Part shown: piece by piece, positions 25,200-37,900 of the stretch
Position numbering within the stretch: position 1 is the first letter of the stretch
Layout of the letters: every line of letters starts with the position of its first letter
Source: Nilaparvata lugens
Taxonomy: Eukaryota; Arthropoda; Insecta; Hemiptera; Delphacidae
DNA: 64,000 nt
NCBI RefSeq assembly: GCF_014356525.2
Contig: NC_052505.1
Span: 49,215,994 to 49,279,993, forward strand
Direction: 5' to 3'
Notes under the pieces: generated by a model
The model's input: the letters and a program-made list of their open reading frames with translations, nothing else
Databases searched by the model: none
What the model was told of the DNA's origin: nothing
Position numbers and translations under genes: made by a program

Positions 25200-28180
25200 A
25201 TGCAAACAACGTCTTCTCCAAATATCAACATTATCTATCACTCTTCAAAATTTGCGGATCCAACTCAATTCTAAATTTATTGTATTACATAGATATTATC
25301 CTAATCATCCGCTCGCGCCTGGTGGAGACACACTATTGCTCGCACCTACGGCAATTTGAATTCATTTCTTTTGCTATCATTTAATGTAAAATTATAGTTT
25401 TTCCAATAAAATTTCACATAAGGGTTAAGATGATAAGATGATCAATGTCCGCGACCCGCGACTAATTTACAACTCTCTCAGTAATAGATTATCTTTCCCA
25501 ATAGAATTCTACACAAGAGTTGAGAAGGTTGACATGGGTAAACTCTTTTTACCTTGAAATCTAAATTTGATATTTTATTATTGAATTATTTACAAATATG
25601 TACAAAATCTACTATATTATATCCATGTCCATATTGTTTTTACATACAAGTCTGAAGGGAATAGTAAACTGAACTGCATACTCGCAGGAATAGTTGAGAA
25701 TAGTTTGGGGTGAGAGTTGAGGAAAGAATACTCCGGTAACTCCCACCATTATGACAAAAGATTGAGAAACGGACAATCTGCCTCTGGCGCCAGCGGATAT
25801 AATACATAATAGTTTGTAGGCCTATCATATTTCTTTAAAAATTCTATTCATTTCAGTTACTCATCTGAATAAGAGGCTCCAAGGCAATTTGTATTAATAT
25901 GCAGTTTCGAGTCAATTTCTATTTCTAAAAATAGTTTCGACACGGTTTGTAAACCATGATTTGTGGTTTGCAGTTATGAGAAAAACTAAATTCATTTTGA
26001 TTAATTTTGTCATAATATTTAGATGAATTTCTTCTGACCCCTATTACAATTATTTTAAGTTTCCTATCCTATAACATTGTAGATTGTAGTTACAAAAACA
26101 ATACAGTAATTCGAACCTTACCTCGAATCTAAGAAGAGGATTGTTAAAAACATTATAATGTATGATCATTTCAAAAAACCTGAAATTTTCTGGAAAATAT
26201 CTTGAAATTATCAAATGCTTTTTCAAGATTGAAGCTATATGATATTTCAATAATCATTATATTGAATTATCAGTAAAGATAGTAAATTAAGGCGATTTGA
26301 GAACAGAGTCCCACTAAAAACTACAATAGGCAATTAGAAGCAATTAACATAGCCTACACTTACACAATTATTTGAATTAGTGAAGAAAATACTCTATATT
26401 CAACAAAAGAGATACAAATTGTTTTGTGAGAGATTGATTATTCAATATAATATCAATCATTAAACTTCAATTTCAAACCAATCGATAATTTCTAAAGCAT
26501 TTTTAATTAGCTGACAGACTGATTTTTTAAAATTTAATCATCGTGTCAGAGAAGTAAGAGTACTAATTGAAACAAATTTTGAGATAAATGCAATTTGGGC
26601 AGTTTTGTTGAGTTTATTTCAAACCATGGAAGGTAATTTATAAATTTTGATTTTCATAGCTTAATTACAATGGCCTGACAATTATTAGAATTCTTCGAAA
26701 ATTAATAATGATAATGATATAATATCAAACAATAAGATGTCGCGATAAGCTGTCAACTGCAATAATTGTTATGTTTACGGATGTATCTTTGCAGAACAAA
26801 GCACTGACAAATAACCTTGTACTGTTTGCCAAAAGTGTTAAACTTGACATTCAGTATCAGACTTCTGATTAGGCTCAACTTATGGCTTTCATAATTACAA
26901 AATGAGATTAATCCATACGATCTATCAAATAATAAGTTAATTTGTATAATTTGGATCAGTCAAAATCAAGTCAGCCATGTATTATAATAATGTATTTATT
27001 TTTTGATTGGATATAATATTTTTCACCAGAATCATTGGACAGAGCTGTCATGTAAGAATACAGTGATTGGGATGTGCAGAACTTGAGTACAGTACAGTAT
27101 TTCCATGTTGGAAGATACTCAATTTCAAAGTGAATATTCGAACAAACTAGGAAGTGTATTTAGAGCGCGAAGTGTACAAAAAAGTTGAGTCTGAAATAAA
27201 AACCGTGAATTTTAGGTAGCAGAAGAATGAGGAATCAATAATAAAGCCATAATTGCACGGGCCAAAGAATTTCAGTAGAGCAAAATCAGTTTCAAGCTGA
27301 ATTCTTCCATTGTATGTTCAAATATAATATTTTACAGTATATTTTATGAAGCAGTTTGATATGAAAAAGTGACAAGAATTTAAACAGGAAAGAAACAGGT
27401 TTGATGAAACTCTATAAATCAAATGCTGATTTCAGCATATACCTTATTTAGTCTACCATATTATAGTACTTTACATAGTAATGTGAGGTTACAATTTTTA
27501 AGAGAAGAGTTAGTAAGAATATTTTAAACGTAGACAGCTACCGACCGAAAATGTCTGAATTATTAATCTAATGTTTTTTCTTTGTAATTAATTTTAATAT
27601 ATATATAAGGAATTATTCAATGAAATTAATATTGAAGAATTGAAAAATTCAATTAAATTATTCATTAAATATCATGCGATAAGCGATTCAGAAAATGAAT
27701 GACAAGATAAATGTATGGCATCATTATCTTACTATTCCAATCAACTTCATGATTAATCTATATTTGAATATTATTATCAACGGAAGAAGCAAGCATCTTG
27801 TATCAATATTGCAAAAAATTGAATGAGAAATGGAAGATAACATTCAAGAATGTGAGCTGACTCATCACTTCCTCAGCATGATACGAGATTAATGATACAG
27901 GTATCGTTCGTAAGATATTGGAAGTTCTGGATTTTACAACAGATAACAAATTCATTGTCTATGAATCAGTTTTTACAAGTTGAAATTTCCATTCAATTTC
28001 ATTAAAATCTTTAAAGATTTTTCTCTAATGGGAAGCAGACCAGAAAATAACTCCTGTTGTACTGTACTTTACAAAATTTTAGACGTCTACCTCAAAGGGT
28101 TCCTGAGAAAAAGGTACATAAAGTAAAAAAATATATATTTTTAGAAAATGGGCTTTGAAAATTTGAAAGAATTTGACTCA
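25200..28180. other. AT-rich noncoding DNA, no gene recognised
   Basis: No exon, RNA gene or clear repeat was recognised in this 3-kb stretch. TAGGCCTA lies at 25817-25824. The lower part (26.0-28.0 kb) is especially AT-rich. Confidence 0.45.
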
Positions 28181-28183
28181 CAT

Positions 28184-29990
28184 TCAGAAGTTTCCTGGAG
28201 CATAAGAAGGGTTATCGGTCTTCTTCTTCCTCGAAAATCTCCTCCAATCTTATTCTTTGTGAACTCTTCTGTTGTCTGCATTTTTTTAAATTATTGCTTT
28301 TTCTGCTAAAGAATCCTCCGGTTGTCAATGTATTTCATTGAATGCCTTAATATAAATACCAAAATAAACTGCCTGGGTCTACTCCAAGAGTTTGATACTT
28401 TGTGATGTTACCCTTATTACACTGTCCAATAGCATCATAGACTCATAGTTTGAATGTGTCCAGTCTCACAAATACTTTTTTGGAATTCTGCACTAAATAA
28501 TATTGTTCAGCGATCGCTCAAGTTTTGGGTTCCTCCATGAATGCACTTGCCTAACAGTTCTGGATTGACTAAATCTCAGAAAATGGGTTCTTTTTCTTGG
28601 ATCACAACAGGAGAAATATGAGTCTGTTCATTATGCTTATAGGTGGTCGTTCTTCAATTGAATTCTTGAATTTACACGATGTGTCTTCACCTGTTGGACA
28701 TAAACCATGACATGGAGCCTCATCAGTGGAACCAAGATGAAAATATGTTGACCAAATCGCCTGTTTCATTCTTCATTGCTGCAACGCCGTTTTTTGCATT
28801 TCTCCTGATTGCTAGTCCATAGTATAGTTGAATCGTATTTCTAACCGAGTCAGTGAGGCTACCACGCCCTCCACGTCTCATCATCAGACAGCATTAACTT
28901 GGCATTGCTCTTTTTATATCGTCCAAGACGTGAGCCCATAGATTTCTGAGCGTGACCCACACACTACAGTTTTTTGACATTCAAGCCTGGGCCACATGGT
29001 TGTTCCTTGAATATAGTAGAAAACCCCTTGGGAGTCACCAACACCAAGATAATACTTGTATTTTATATTATAGAGTGCCTCTTATCTTCCAAAGATTTGT
29101 CAGACTCCTACAACTTTCATGCCCCCAATGGTTCTCCTATAATTTGCAATGCAATTATTTTCATGTATATTCTTAAATATTTCTTTGCATATACAAAAAT
29201 TAGATAAAACTACAGCATCAACAACTTGACCAGTGGTGATACTGTTTACAGTAACTACCCACCCATTCAGTGATGAAAAGCCACGGCGTTGCCAGCTACC
29301 ATCAAATGCTGCAGCAATACAATTATCACCATCATTATCCTCAATAGCCAATTTGGCAGCTTCATCCATTGAATCATTGCAAACATTTTCAACTGCAGGT
29401 AACAAATATTTATTGTAGCTGGCAAACTTTGAAGGCATATGCAAGTTCATATTTCATAACAGCACTAAACACCTCAGCAGTCTCATGGCCTACTCCAATA
29501 GATCTACATGCATATACAGAAAGAGTATTTACACCATGTAGCTTATTACTTCTATTTTCTAATCTTTCACTAGGACAATTTGGCATGAAAACTATGATAT
29601 TGCACTGGTCTTGTGAGCACTGTAAGTTCATTGAAAATGCTAAGCTTACTCTATTACTAAGAGAAAGTTCCAGTCAGCCTCCACAATGTTTACAAACAGC
29701 AATGTCATTTATTAGTTGCACTATTGATTGTACATCAACAATTTCATGTTTGAAGTTTGAATTCTTATTGTTCATATACTTTAATGTGTTTGCTCAACTT
29801 TTTATTTGAAGCACTTGGATTGTACCGGTACTTGAAGAAAAATATGTAAAGCCGTTTCATTGACACGTGGAGAAGTTTCCAATGTTGAAGGAGTAGGGTT
29901 AAAACTTCTAGGTTTAAAAATGTTTTTCACTTTTTGAAAATTCTTTTTGATCGAGGCATTTTTGTAGACCCATAAAGTGTAGGAATACCA
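28184..29990 (-). pseudogene. Decayed Mutator-like transposase (DNA transposon relic)
   Basis: Reading the minus strand across changing frames recovers most of a Mutator-like transposase of the type common in insect genomes. In order it shows an N-terminal SASNKKLS segment and a cysteine pair (CKHC ... CSQDQC) that would bind zinc. It then has ACRSIGVG, a catalytic-type FDGSWQRRGFSSLNG, KYYLGVGD (second acidic residue), VGHAQKSMGSRL and LYYGLAIRRN. Last come STDEAPCHGLCPTGED (candidate third acidic residue with a CHxxC-like motif), KCIHGGTQN and the C-terminal end DNPSYAPGNF before TGA at 28186-28184. It cannot be active. In-frame stops include TGA at 29676-29674 and TAG at 28966-28964 (where the family has Glu), and there are several frameshifts. 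The 5' limit is approximate. No terminal repeats or target duplication were identified. The order and completeness indicate an old full-length insertion. Confidence 0.82.
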
Positions 29991-30009
29991 AATAAAATAT
30001 ATGTACAAT

Positions 30010-30430
30010 TAAGAAACACTTCCACTTTTCAATGTACCGTAACTTGAATTATTCTTCACTACCGTACCAATGTAAGTTTACCACAGTTTACACAGATGAA
30101 GTAACAAACTAACATATTATATTCAGATGCCTTCTATAGGCAGAACATGTGTGGTAACATGAACATAATATGAGTAATTCATTAACATTATTTTGTTAGA
30201 AGTTGAGTAATACTGGAAAATTAACAAAAATAGACTGTGAAAAAATGAGAAAATGGAATGGAAAAATCTGTTGCAGCATGATATTAAATAATTCTTTTCA
30301 TATCAGTGGATGATCGGATCCTCATAAATGATACATCAATTTAAAGTAGAAGAATGAAGCTACCGATAGATGACAAAATGCAGATATTATTAACAAAAAT
30401 AGATTTTTTTGTCTGCAAGCTGCCCTTGGT
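30010..30430. other. AT-rich noncoding DNA between two transposon relics
   Basis: No gene or repeat was recognised between the transposase relic and the hairpin MITE. Confidence 0.4.
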
Positions 30431-30626
30431 AGGCGCACACAGATCGTCATCGGATGGACGGCACGCATCGGACGATTAGATTTGATGCATTGTTTTCAAT
30501 TGGAGTGCGCATACCTTTACGATGCGGATATAGGTATGCACACTCCAATTGAAAACAATACATCAAATCTAATCGTCCGATCCGTCAGATGCGTGCCGTC
30601 CGTCCGATGACGATCTTTATACGTAA
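30431..30626. mobile_element. Hairpin MITE, older copy
   Basis: Nearly the whole element is an inverted repeat: 30441-30516 pairs with 30532-30616, and the right arm has about 9 extra bases. The end, AGGCGCACACAGAT, resembles that of the MITE at 50274 (AGGTGCGTACAGAT), so the two are likely relatives. The right terminal bases (to about 30626) are degenerate, and no target duplication is visible. It has no coding capacity and would depend on a transposase from elsewhere. Confidence 0.8.
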
Positions 30627-31850
30627 ATCGTGGCAACGAATATGTTGGGGAACATTTTCCTTAAAACTCAATAAGAATGAGATTAGGCAATAGAATAATG
30701 ATTCAACTTTCAAATAGTGTACAACGAGACGACAGAACTAACAAAGTGAATCCAAAGAAATCAAATACTGTAGCAACAATAACTTACAGGGAAAACCCCA
30801 TTAATATTCATTTTTCATCAGCATTCTAATCTTCAGTTAATAATAGATGAGTCAACAACATTAAGAGCAAATTCCCGAAGAAATATCTCATCTCTCCTCA
30901 AGTAAATTGTTATTACAAGAAGGTAATACAAACAATTTGAGAGAATTGTTTCCATATTCCATCGATGATCATAATTAGAATAATGATAGGGGGATACTAG
31001 TGAATTACAAGCCAGCAAAACTGGTAAAATTGAAAATACAGGATACAAATAGATTTCAACGTGTAATTGACTGAGAACAAATACTTCCAGTGATGAGATA
31101 AGCCTTCTCACACTCCATTATTTTTCATTGTACTAAAAAATTATACCAAAACAATGCTGTTATGAAACAAGGTTTTATTACAGCAATGGAATTCATTTGG
31201 GAGTAAACAATTTCTCAAAATAGACGTGACGGTCGAAGCATCATGAATCACTGATCGCTTACCTTTATTGTAATTAATTACAGAATTGGAGATGATCTAG
31301 AGTAACTAGTAACTAGAGTAAAGTTACAACACATTTCTTAATGACAGGAAGTTTGCACAAGCTCTCTTTAAAATGAAAAGCTTTTTAAAATAATTGAGAT
31401 TAATCTTCACAGATATGAAAAATATCGATCACACCATATTTATCACATATTTCGCTCCTCTAATTTGTAGATTCATGTAAAAATGAAGATCTACCTTCTA
31501 TAGTAGAAGTAAATTCGTATGGCGTTTTGTTGGTGGAATGCCCTCATGGGCCCCTGTTTCGAACTTTGTCATGTAACAGATTTGGTAGAAAAATGATGTA
31601 AATTAGGTTCACAGGTTTTTCTCTCCCAATCATTATAAATATGATATAAGTGAATGTACATCTGCAAGTGATAATTACATAGGGTATTGAAGATTGAACG
31701 ATATTTTTTCTAATCTGATTCAACACAACTAAACATAGGAAAATTAGAATAAGTTTCTAATTTGAAAATGTATTTTTAAATCACTTTGCTCGAACCAGGA
31801 GCAATCCCACCTCATGGCACCATTGCGTTCAGAGAGAAGAAAATAAAAAT
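30627..31850. other. AT-rich noncoding DNA, no gene recognised
   Basis: Only short open frames without recognisable domains are present, such as a 92-codon minus frame at 30833-31111 rich in hydrophobic residues that arise from AT-rich codons. Confidence 0.4.
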
Positions 31851-31869
31851 CTCATTGTGTACTCTGTGG

Positions 31870-32440
31870 TTGCGCTACTACATTACTCAAGGCAAGTGAA
31901 TGTAATCGCAAACGAACGCCGCCGCTACAAAGTTACATGGCAGTTGAATGCTAACATAAATTAATGAACACGCCGAGTCAGAGCGAGCGGTTCTTGCAGA
32001 ATGGAATGGACCAAGAATTGGTGTCTCTCGTATCGATTTGCCCTGCTTTCCGAGCATGAGGCTGGAGCAGGGTTTGTGCCTCAGCCCCACCACCCCACGC
32101 CACCATTCATGATGAAGACAGACATTCGCCTGACCCCTGACCTCGAAACCTCACTCACTGCCATAACCTAGATCCTCTCTTAGTTCAAGGTTGCAGTGCG
32201 GTGATGTCAATGGGAATGAGGCACTGCCAAATAGGGGTTGCTACATAAGCCGATTGCGGCGATGCCGTCACATCACACCGGTTGTCGGCCGGCGGAGACA
32301 ACTGAATGGACCCGCGTCCACCTTGTCACAGACCAAAATGCAATCCTGTTCCTAGCAACAACGCAATCCTGTTTCTAGTCGTTTCCGTTTAACTGTACAC
32401 ATCCTAGTCGACGCTGCATCTGATCCGTCTCAAACAGGAA
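31870..32440. promoter_or_regulatory. GC-rich island, possible promoter, enhancer or untranslated exon
   Basis: About 570 bases with clearly raised GC and several CpGs stand out from AT-rich DNA on both sides. No frame longer than 68 codons is present and no domain is visible. A 23-bp tandem duplication (GCAATCCTGTT at 32340 and 32363) contains GTTCCTAGCAAC at 32348-32359, which resembles the RFX X-box. Base composition alone suggests functional constraint or a distinct origin, so the call is tentative. Confidence 0.35.
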
Positions 32441-32449
32441 GCCGCAACC

Positions 32450-32970
32450 ATGAACCTCACTCAAAAGAAATCATCATCTCAATCCACATGCAGAAATAAT
32501 GTAAAAAGGCAGAAGAGGGGAGGTATTTAGACTTCAGCCTGGAATAACAACACCGGCTGATGAGTGCTGAGAATAATAATCAATATTAAAGAACCCCAAT
32601 TGGAGTCTACTAAAAATCTTGAAGTTATGCAAGTGCATTTTTCATGCAATAGAACGGCTCATTATAGACCTTTGTATACTAATCCAATGTTAGTACAGCT
32701 TTGCTATGCTTCGTGAACTAATTCCAAAAAGCATTGAAGTGTTTGAAAAGATACTGTGAAGTACGATAATGAGCGTTATGTCATAATCACATAAAATTGC
32801 TCAAGTGAGTGAAATTTTTAGTATCTTCACAGCATATCATCTGAGAAACAATAATATAAAAGAGTGATACCATTACCACACTATAATAACCTCGTAATGT
32901 TGACTGGTCAATTTCGGAAGATACTTTATAGAAATATTAATTTTATGGTAAAAGAAAATAAAGAATTTTT
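32450..32970. other. Noncoding DNA, no gene recognised
   Basis: I see no gene, repeat or RNA structure in this stretch. Confidence 0.4.
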
Positions 32971-32974
32971 AGTG

Positions 32975-33446
32975 ATTCATCCATGAAAGAAAAGCTTCAT
33001 GAGGAAATTAGACCAATAAATCCAACAAAAATGTTCACAATCAGGTCTCAGGATCTTGCAGAATCTGGAAGTAGAAATCTTATACAGAATGCAAAAATCT
33101 GCTGGAGATGACAGAACAATATTCTAGTTCCGTCGCAGGAGAAAATACATTGAGCTGAATAATTCAGAGGAAGAAGATGGAATACAAAAACTTGTTGCAG
33201 CATCCTTTTGATTAGTAACAGGCAAATAGAGTTTGGCAACGAAGGAGGCGAAACCCGACACAAAAACAATACTGCTTCGCACCTGCACAACAGATTGATT
33301 ATTTCCACCATGCATTTTTGCAGGAGAACGAGCAATTTCAACGTCAACTCGAAAATAAAGTAAACACACAAAAGAAACTTGTGAAACGAAACAACGATGA
33401 TTTACAAAACCATGAAAATCTTTTTCCTCGCTACTTATTTTTATAA
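32975..33446 (+). pseudogene. Possible decayed coding region of unknown family
   Basis: The + strand here has protein-like segments in different frames. One frame, starting at about 33053, reads LQNLEVEILYRMQKSAGDD, then after a stop RRRRKYIELNNSEEEDGIQK. Another is open from 33219 to a TAA at 33444-33446 (75 codons, no Met) and includes KQYCFAPAQQIDYFHH and QENEQFQRQLENKVNTQ. The charged, Gln-rich and Glu-rich content is unlike random AT-rich DNA, and the interrupting stops suggest a dead gene or transposon ORF. I do not recognise the family. A minus-strand frame of 107 codons overlaps but looks like a shadow. This could still be chance. Confidence 0.3.
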
Positions 33447-33449
33447 TGT

Positions 33450-33965
33450 TAATAGTATATTTCTAAATAATATATATTCCATACATGAGAAGTCCTAAAA
33501 TATCTTAATAGATATCTGAAAGATTTGCATCTGCATGTGCTAGGTAAACATGGAAAGCATCCATGTATATGCCTAGTCCCTCAGTGGACATCATTCAGAC
33601 TGAATTGCGGGACTGAAAACCAGGCCACTAAAATTTCAAAGTACACTTCAATAGTGTTATTAATGTTATTTCATTACAATAATACTCTCAACTGTCAGCC
33701 AGTGACGATGAATTATTATTATTATTATAGTAGTTCAGTACAAATGAACCACCAACTGCAACTGTACATTTGTAATTTCGAAGTAAACTATCATATTCGT
33801 ATGAGCTGGAATAAAATTCTGGAATCAAATTAAATTAATTTTTCTCATTCTGAAGATATCTGTTCATGATCCTCATGTGACACATACAGGTCTATAGTGA
33901 TACATTTTAATTATGTCCTATGAGGTTTATAATTTCTTAAATTTATTCTTTTCTTACAATAGAAT
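33450..33965. other. Noncoding DNA, no gene recognised
   Basis: There is a 102-codon + frame (33525-33833) without any recognisable domain. It has a TAT/TAC run from simple sequence near 33710-33730 and is not called as a gene. Confidence 0.4.
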
Positions 33966-33970
33966 TTTAT

Positions 33971-34570
33971 TGAACGAGCTTTAGCGAGTTTTTACTTTTG
34001 ACTCAATACTGAAGTCGTAGTCAGTCTGTGTGTATGTTCGACTATAACTTTTGAAAGATTCGATCAATCAGCTTCAAATTTTGAACACAATCATATTCTT
34101 CGACCTCCTTTTACAGATAAAGTTCGTTGGACAACATAATTTACCGACTCCTTCATACTTTTTCAGGATATACCAAATAACATTGATAGTGCACAAAAAA
34201 ATGGCTGTGATTTATCATACATCAACAAACTGAAACGGTTTAAGATAACAATGTACAGTTTTTGCCATTCATTTTCTCTTGGAACTGTGTATTGAAATAA
34301 TTTATCACATGACCACCTTCTCATTGAAAAAAAAGGAATTTGGATTGATATGAGGGACAAAATGTCGAAGTGACACAGTAATTTTTGAAGAGTAAATTTT
34401 TATTTCAAATAGGTTCCCCATTGAAACCTACTGTCAAATTATTCTTGTGAAAGAAATATTAGCTGTTTCCATAATTTTCACTAAATCTGTATAATAATTA
34501 AAAGTTGGTGGTTTCAAAGATTACAATAAAACAGTTCATGAGCGAGTTCTCCAACCCATGGGGTCACTAG
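33971..34570 (+). mobile_element. Dispersed repeat, TGAACGAGC-end family, copy A
   Basis: This 600-bp segment matches 45071-45778 in inverted orientation. Its left end is TGAACGAGCTTTAGCGAGTT. Its right end contains CATGAGCGAGTTCTCCAACC and GGGGTCACT. Both copies carry the conserved AAGTTCGTTGGACAA and TCAGCTTCAAATTTTGAACA words. There is no coding capacity. The class (non-autonomous DNA element or Helitron-like) cannot be decided from two copies. Confidence 0.75.
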
Positions 34571-35060
34571 TTATTATTCCTTACTATTTTTATGACTAGA
34601 AAAATCAATAATCCAGATCATTTGCAGAAATAATTCATGTTGTGAACGGATAGAAATCTGATAGGTGAATTTTTTACCAAGCTACTACATCTCATTAACG
34701 AATACTTCTGTGGGACAACTTTCTCATCGAACTTCTTTCAACAGATTTCAATTGATTCGTTCTCGATAGCAATCTCAACTCTCATCTAATCAATAGCCAC
34801 AATCTACACTAGCAAATTATAATTAAAGTACACAAGTAGTTTAATAAATTTATTCATCTCGTTCGTAGCTTCTACATGAAAATGCCAATCAAATTAGGTA
34901 TTTGCTAGGACAAGTCGAAGCTACTTTCTTTTCTAGTTTGTGGTAGGGTATCGGTGCGTTTCATCTGTAAGGGGAAGGGGACTATCATTATCAAGACATG
35001 GTTGAGGATAGACTAAATCGATTTGTGTAAAAATAGAAATAGAATAGGTGAGATGTTATC
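34571..35060. other. Noncoding DNA, no gene recognised
   Basis: I see no gene or repeat in this stretch. Confidence 0.4.
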
Positions 35061-35064
35061 GCTG

Positions 35065-35400
35065 GCGATTTGAAATGTTCCAGTTGGCGTGGCAAAAGTA
35101 GAGCTCCGGAAGCTGTACCTCCTCTCACAAGAGAGTCGCTGCTTACAAGATCATTGAGAAAACCATACAACCAGACTCCGCAGCCTCCAACTTTTTCTCT
35201 TTCTTCACACGCTTTTCTCTCTCTTCACTATCGTATGTCTCTCTTTTGCACAGAATGTGTGCTAATGCCGGTCTAGGCAACGTGCCGCATCCGCCTTCAA
35301 TATCACATCTGAAAATCGCCTCCAACCGAATAATTATTGATCCGACGCGGAAATCTATCCAACGTTCGCTTTTTATGATCACAGGTCAGTTCCCAAAATA
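35065..35400. promoter_or_regulatory. GC-richer, CT-rich patch, possible untranslated exon or regulatory region
   Basis: The base composition rises here, and a CT-rich tract (TTTCTCTTTCTTC, TTTTCTCTCTCTTC) lies at about 35197-35230. Frames of 68 codons (+) and 79 codons (-) overlap it, but their Glu/Lys- or Ser-rich content derives from the tract. Such islands in insect introns are often untranslated first exons or enhancers. There is no direct proof. Confidence 0.25.
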
Positions 35401-37689
35401 TTCTCTATCGTGAACTTGCTACTCATAATCTGTAAATGATGGTTATAAAAAATCCTCATCATCATGGTGGTTGTTAAAAGAATCAGTTATTATTTTTTAT
35501 GAAAGGAAGGATAAAGCCCAAGTATTTCATGCCAATGAACAACGTTTAATTCGGACTTAGTTCATATTGAAATTATGAGGGACGAGGCTATCAGAAGAAC
35601 CTGTTTACGAAGTAGACGAAACGTACTTTGAATTACATGTAAAAAGTATAAAATGTATTTCGTTGAAGAGTTTCCACTCTCAATTTAAAAAATGTGCTCG
35701 ATTTTCTGGATAAATCGACATTGACCCGAGTCAAATTAGAGCTCTCAATTGTATGTGAAGTACAATCCAAAGTCTAGTGCAAATGTGAAGTAATAATATT
35801 AAATAAAGTGAAGTAATAATATTACACTACAGTACAACAATTATGTAACTACAATAGAAAAAATGTGATGCCACCTGTTTGATAAAAACGGGAAACAAAA
35901 GATTTCTACAAGATTGTTCAATGAATGCATATAAGAACAATTATTATTGGATTATGTAAGTCCATGTTACATTGATAATGGGAACTAATCAAGAATCACA
36001 TAAATTATCTGAGCAGAGGTGATAAAACTGTATGTTTGAGATATCTTACAATGTATCTGATTGAGAGAACTGAAGCAATTATCGTTATGGAATTGAAAAT
36101 GTATAAAGTGAAGTTTTATAAAAAGGATAAGAGAATAGCACAGGATTGAGTTAAATGACAATGAACAGTGAAGGTCAGCAAGGCTAATGATATCAATTTA
36201 GTAGAAATCAAGGTTTTTCTACATAGAACCTATCCTATGTAAACCAAAGAAATTAATAGATTGATTGAACCAGCTACACTATTTAAATGAATTAGCAAGA
36301 TTGTGAGTAAAAAATTATTTTGATGGATTTTGCAGCTGATATTTTCAATAGGCTAGTAAAATGTTTTTAAGGTTTTCAAAACTGTGAATTTAGTCTAATT
36401 CTGGAACTTCTGCTAGTTTATTTTGACATATAAATAAAAGTGACAAACAGTTTTCTATCACCTCATATTCATGCAGTGAATAATACTTGAATAGCATATT
36501 ATTTTCAATTCCGAATTTGATCATTCCTGACGAAGTGATTGTCTCTGAGGTCACGCTGATCAGCTATTGATTAGATTAGTTAAGTTTCATGTGCCTGCTA
36601 CTCCCTTTGGAAGGGAGACGCCTAGAACTCTCATGGGAGAATCACCCACAGAAAAAAATGTATGCGGAAAAAGAAAATTATTTCATTATACCAATTTAGA
36701 AAATATGTTAAATGAAGTAATGGGACTGAACTTTTCGTTAATTAAATTTAATCCGACAATCCATCAATGTAGATGGTTGAATTTACAGCTTATACTTCCA
36801 TAAAATGTTACTGATCTGGTAATTAGTTTGATCCTATTCCTTTCATTTTAATCATTTATCAGACACAAATCATATAAACTTATAGTTTATTGAAAATAGT
36901 TTATTGAGATAATTGGCAAAAATATAATTCGCATATCATTGTTCCCCGTGGCCATCACCTGGCAGACAAGTGGCAGGTATATTAGATCACAACACCCTTG
37001 CTGGTCATTTGGAATAGGAGGCAACATTATTGATACTAGTTTTCTGAGGAATTTTGTCTGTCAGATATTCTCAGGAATGACAAAGCTGTTCAGGCTTCGA
37101 TAAACAAGTTTCACATTCGAATAAGTGACAAATTAACGGTAATTAGCGTCCAAAATCCATGTCAAGCAACGGCACAAGTCGGCGGTGCATAATGCCATTC
37201 TCTGGTTTTGTTTATTTCTGGACGACTGGCAATCGGACGGAAATGGGTTGCGGGGGAAGAGGAGAGGAAAATGAGCAAATATAATACCTGTCTATGGCTT
37301 CATTCTTGGTTATTTAGATAAGGAATACTGTCGATGGTACAACTCTCTACACAGAACTACAACTACCAATCTTCACTCATGAAGTTCATTTTTTATGCAA
37401 TCATTTTATTCTCTCTGAATTATAATATGAATCAGGAGATTTATGCATATTTGTTCTATCGTGTAGTTTTTATTGTGCGTAAGATCATAGAGGAATAGAA
37501 TAATTAATATTTTCTATTATTATAATTGATTTACCAGGGTCTATCATAGGCTAATGCAGGAGAAATATCAATACACGGTACAAGTCTAGGGTTAAAATAC
37601 AAAGAAAATAAATTGCAACGATTTGTTAGAAATAACAAGAGTTGCGAAATCTCCACATGAAAAGTGTAAACAAAATTTATGAAATACTA
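35401..37689. other. Noncoding DNA with one GC-richer patch
   Basis: No gene was recognised. A 23-bp tandem duplication of GTGAAGTAATAATATT lies at 35785 and 35808. The patch at about 36950-37270 is richer in GC (for example CAACGGCACAAGTCGGCGG near 37160) and could be a conserved regulatory element. It has no open frame of note. Confidence 0.4.
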
Positions 37690-37900
37690 GCAGGAACCCG
37701 TGCTCCGCAACGATTCATTTTAAAACTTGATGTAATGAAATTTTGAAGAATTGAAAATAGGCCTTTAACCATCCTTGGTTGATTAAGAATCTATATGCAA
37801 AATTTCAAGTTGATTAGTCCAGTAGTTAAGACGTGATGATGCGTTAAACATAATTTTCCTATCCCGTACATGTATAAGCCAGCATGACTAAGCACGTAAT
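37690..37900 (+). mobile_element. Fragment of a dispersed repeat (AGCAGGAACCCGTGCTCCGCA end)
   Basis: The segment starts near CTAGCAGGAACCCGTGCTCC and contains AAAATTTCAAGTTGATTAG, CCAGTAGTTAAGACGTGATG and ATGCGTTAAACATAATTTTC. I remember this string of words as a high-copy repeat in hemipteran genomes. Related wording (AATTTCAAG...TAGTTTGGGCTGT) recurs in the next repeat at 38.8-39.3 kb. There is no coding capacity, and the class is undetermined. Confidence 0.5.

Noticed and set aside
24746..25384. A 212-codon + frame (and smaller ones inside it) opposite the minus-strand exon
   Set aside because: It is the longest frame in the window, but it reads antisense through the GC-rich exon and its leader, is full of Arg/Ser/Cys runs and shows no domain. 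The minus-strand frame has the better start context, upstream stop and donor.
30431..30626. Long hairpin as a structured RNA gene
   Set aside because: The termini resemble those of the MITE at 50.3 kb, which has a target duplication. A MITE explains the fold.
33048..33371. A 107-codon minus frame, Leu/Cys/Phe-rich
   Set aside because: It looks like the shadow of protein-like + strand frames. Its composition reflects complementing Lys/Glu/Gln-rich codons.
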